Shown: positions 27,112 through 28,475 of the stretch, piece after piece
Numbering within the stretch: the first letter of the stretch is position 1
How the letters are laid out: each line of letters begins with the position of its first letter
IMG/VR virus record: IMGVR_UViG_3300034095_001493
Coordinates: 1 to 28,475 of that record
Length of the DNA: 28,475 bases
Strand: one strand, 5' to 3'
Origin: a virus
The notes under the pieces: generated by a model
Database searches by the model: none
What the model saw: only the letters and a program-made list of their open reading frames with translations
Told to the model about the DNA's origin: nothing
Program-made: the position numbers and the translations under genes

Positions 27112-27815
27112 TATTCATTCATTAATTCATTAACAACTGACATCACCCCCTCTGTTGCTGGTTTCTCAATGTAAGTAACATTTTTACCATACTTGTCTAA
27201 GTATCTACTTGGTTGGGGGTCAATGTAATATATTTTACAATCATCACTAACACTTGATAATAAATTCAAAGTATAACCAATCATCAAACTAGTTCCGATT
27301 ATAATTAAGACATCCGTATCAATAATTGCGTCGTAACTTTCCTCAACGTTGAACGGCATTTCTTCAAACCAAACAATGTGGGGTCTTACTTGTGAACCGT
27401 ATTTACACTTATCCCCAATATTAATATCACCATATCCAATATCACGAATGGTATCTTGATTAGTAGATAAAGACCCACGAGCCTTAGTCAACTCACCGTG
27501 TAAATGTAATATCTTTGATGAACCCGCTCTTTCATGTAGGTCGTCAACATTTTGGGTAACGATTGTTACGTCATATTTGTCCTCTAATTTAACCAAATCA
27601 GTATGTGCTGAGTTTGGTTCAACTGTTGGTAATTGTCTACGTCTATCGTTATAAAAGTTCAATACTTTCTCACGGTCTTTCTTCCAACCTGAAGGAGTAC
27701 AAACATCGTCAATATTATGATTTTCCCACAATCCATCAACACTATCTCGGAATGTTAGGACACCACTCTCCCTTGAGACACCAGCACCTGTGAATACCAC
27801 AATCTTTTTCTTCAT
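27111..27815 (-). CDS. Sir2-family NAD-dependent protein deacylase, CobB/SIRT5-like
   Basis: 234 residues. NAD-binding motifs VFTGAGVSRESGVLTFRD (7-24) and TQNVDDLHERAG (87-98); catalytic H106 in LHLHGEL. FYNDRRRQL (54-62), with Y55 and R58, matches the Y-x-x-R pair that lets SIRT5 and CobB accept succinyl and malonyl lysine. RPHIVWFEEMP (144-154) is also CobB-like. The zinc-binding Cys of CobB are largely missing: only C137 remains in the region and the C-x-x-C pairs are gone, so the zinc module is degenerate or absent. It may remove acyl groups from host or phage proteins, or deplete NAD. Coupled to DUF2452. Confidence 0.92.
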   Translation of the reverse strand: MKKKIVVFTGAGVSRESGVLTFRDSVDGLWENHNIDDVCTPSGWKKDREKVLNFYNDRRRQLPTVEPNSAHTDLVKLEDKYDVTIVTQNVDDLHERAGSSKILHLHGELTKARGSLSTNQDTIRDIGYGDINIGDKCKYGSQVRPHIVWFEEMPFNVEESYDAIIDTDVLIIIGTSLMIGYTLNLLSSVSDDCKIYYIDPQPSRYLDKYGKNVTYIEKPATEGVMSVVNELMNE

Positions 27816-28015
27816 ATTCCGTAATTCGCTTTTAAAATTTTACCATCACTGTCAGTTTCTTTAACCGTTATAATATAAGTGATATTTAAATCACCCGTGT
27901 TATCTTCTGGTAAATATAATCTATAACCTTCAGATAAACAATAAACTTTAGCGTTGTTAAATGACATTCCGATTATTTTTTCAGGGATATCAATCTTAAA
28001 TCTTTTTTTCTTCAT
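27812..28015 (-). CDS. Small unknown protein (67 aa)
   Basis: 67 residues: a basic start (MKKKRFKIDIPEKIIGMSF), a helix with one Cys (NNAKVYCLSEGY), then strands (RLYLPEDN; NITYIITVKETDSDG). The arrangement of helix then strand-turn-strand recalls small serine-protease-inhibitor-like folds, a weak resemblance only. It shares ATGA with the sirtuin gene, so expression is coupled. Confidence 0.58.
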   Translation of the reverse strand: MKKKRFKIDIPEKIIGMSFNNAKVYCLSEGYRLYLPEDNTGDLNITYIITVKETDSDGKILKANYGI

Positions 28016-28016
28016 A

Positions 28017-28475
28017 CTAATTACCTATGAAATAACTTAAAGTGAATAATCTTTTTACTTGGATGTATATGTTAAACTCATTTGTTTTTTTATCTAAAAG
28101 AACACAAACATTTAACACTTTATTTCGTTTAGATAATACTCGTTTCATAATATCTTTATGTGATGTTATTTCGGCAATAATGTCATTAACACAAGTACAT
28201 TCACCCGTATCATAATAGATGTCGGTTACCATCAAAGGTGTTTGTCTTCTACCGTAAAAATCAAAGATACTTTCTTCAGCATAACCGTATTCATCTTCGG
28301 CAAACTCATCATCATTAGTAATCACGGATAATCCTTCACTAACTCTAAGTTTGTTTAATGAATCAATAACTTGTCTCCCCATATACGATAACACACCAAT
28401 AGTGTCCCACTTAGTGATGTTTTCTTTTTTAAAATATTCAGGACTTGGGTCGCCCTGAATTAGCCTAACTTTTTC
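28017..28475 (-). CDS. Partial unknown protein (N-terminus beyond right edge)
   Basis: The frame stays open from the stop at 28017 to the window edge, giving at least 152 residues. Internal GTG and ATG codons near 28394 and 28382 are not needed as starts, because the upstream part (QGDPSPEYFKKENITKWD) reads as normal protein. The visible sequence has an acidic centre (NDDEFAEDEYGYAEES), an alternating part with CTCVNDIIAEITSH, and a strand-rich C-terminus (VLNVCVLLDKKTNEFNIYIQ). No family recognised. It is followed by the small gene at 27812 after one base. Confidence 0.7.
   Translation of the reverse strand, partial: EKVRLIQGDPSPEYFKKENITKWDTIGVLSYMGRQVIDSLNKLRVSEGLSVITNDDEFAEDEYGYAEESIFDFYGRRQTPLMVTDIYYDTGECTCVNDIIAEITSHKDIMKRVLSKRNKVLNVCVLLDKKTNEFNIYIQVKRLFTLSYFIGN

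Noticed and set aside
28382-28394. Start of the right-edge gene at an internal GTG or ATG
   Set aside because: The frame is open with normal protein composition all the way to the edge, so these are more likely internal codons of a truncated gene.

Overview
The window looks like part of a large, AT-rich tailed-phage genome whose host is probably a member of the Bacteroidetes/Flavobacteriia. Evidence for phage: densely tiled small genes on both strands, many with no recognisable family; three different peptidoglycan hydrolases including a modular endolysin; a small two-helix membrane protein beside late-type genes; a polynucleotide-kinase-like P-loop protein; thymidylate synthase; and five otherwise unrelated proteins with the same short N-terminal leader. 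Evidence for the host group: at least eight genes are preceded by TAnnTTTG, the -7 element of the Bacteroidetes primary sigma factor, and Shine-Dalgarno sequences are largely absent. No terminase, portal, major capsid, tail or polymerase gene lies here, so the phage assignment is inferred from context.

Layout. 1-4.8 kb: late-type genes, comprising a truncated basic protein at the left edge, a leader-bearing membrane protein, an HExxH protease, a hotdog thioesterase, a membrane/cupin protein and a leader-bearing Cys-rich basic protein. 4.8-6.7 kb: a P-loop kinase, small membrane proteins, another leader-bearing protein and a holin-like protein. 6.7-9.5 kb: a leader-bearing membrane protein with KP repeats, two HAD phosphatase-like proteins and a papain-like cysteine protease candidate. 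9.5-11.4 kb: a complete DnaK. 11.7-15.0 kb: a three-gene signalling cassette of GAF/PAS/PAS histidine kinase, stand-alone receiver and coiled-coil membrane protein. 15.1-16.7 kb: GH19 endolysin and metallophosphatase. 16.7-19 kb: small unknown genes and a candidate small RNA. 19-21.7 kb: SlyD-like FKBP, an anchored lytic transglycosylase, a second HExxH protease and a leader-bearing lytic transglycosylase. 21.9-28.5 kb: a long minus-strand run of overlapping small genes including a PD-(D/E)XK nuclease candidate, an ABC exporter membrane domain without ATPase, an enlarged ThyA, a DUF2452 protein and a CobB-like sirtuin.

Two promoter classes divide the genes. TAnnTTTG precedes metabolic and small unknown genes, and in four clean cases sits exactly 4 nt before the ATG, which predicts leaderless mRNAs. 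A second element, RATATTTATHA, reads on the coding strand 5-21 nt before the genes that look late: all five leader-bearing proteins, endolysin, holin-like protein, both HExxH proteases and the histidine kinase. It is probably a phage-specific late promoter; its core is the reverse complement of the T4 late box TATAAATA.

The most interesting candidate system is the set of five leader-bearing proteins. Each leader is 13-22 residues long and ends in (L/I)-x-E, the cleavage consensus of the T4 prohead protease. This matches T4 capsid-targeting sequences, which load internal proteins into the head for ejection with the DNA. The predicted cargo includes a lytic transglycosylase, a zinc-ribbon-like basic protein, two membrane-inserting proteins and a helical protein. 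The phage-borne two-component cassette, expressed from the same late-type element, is the second notable system.
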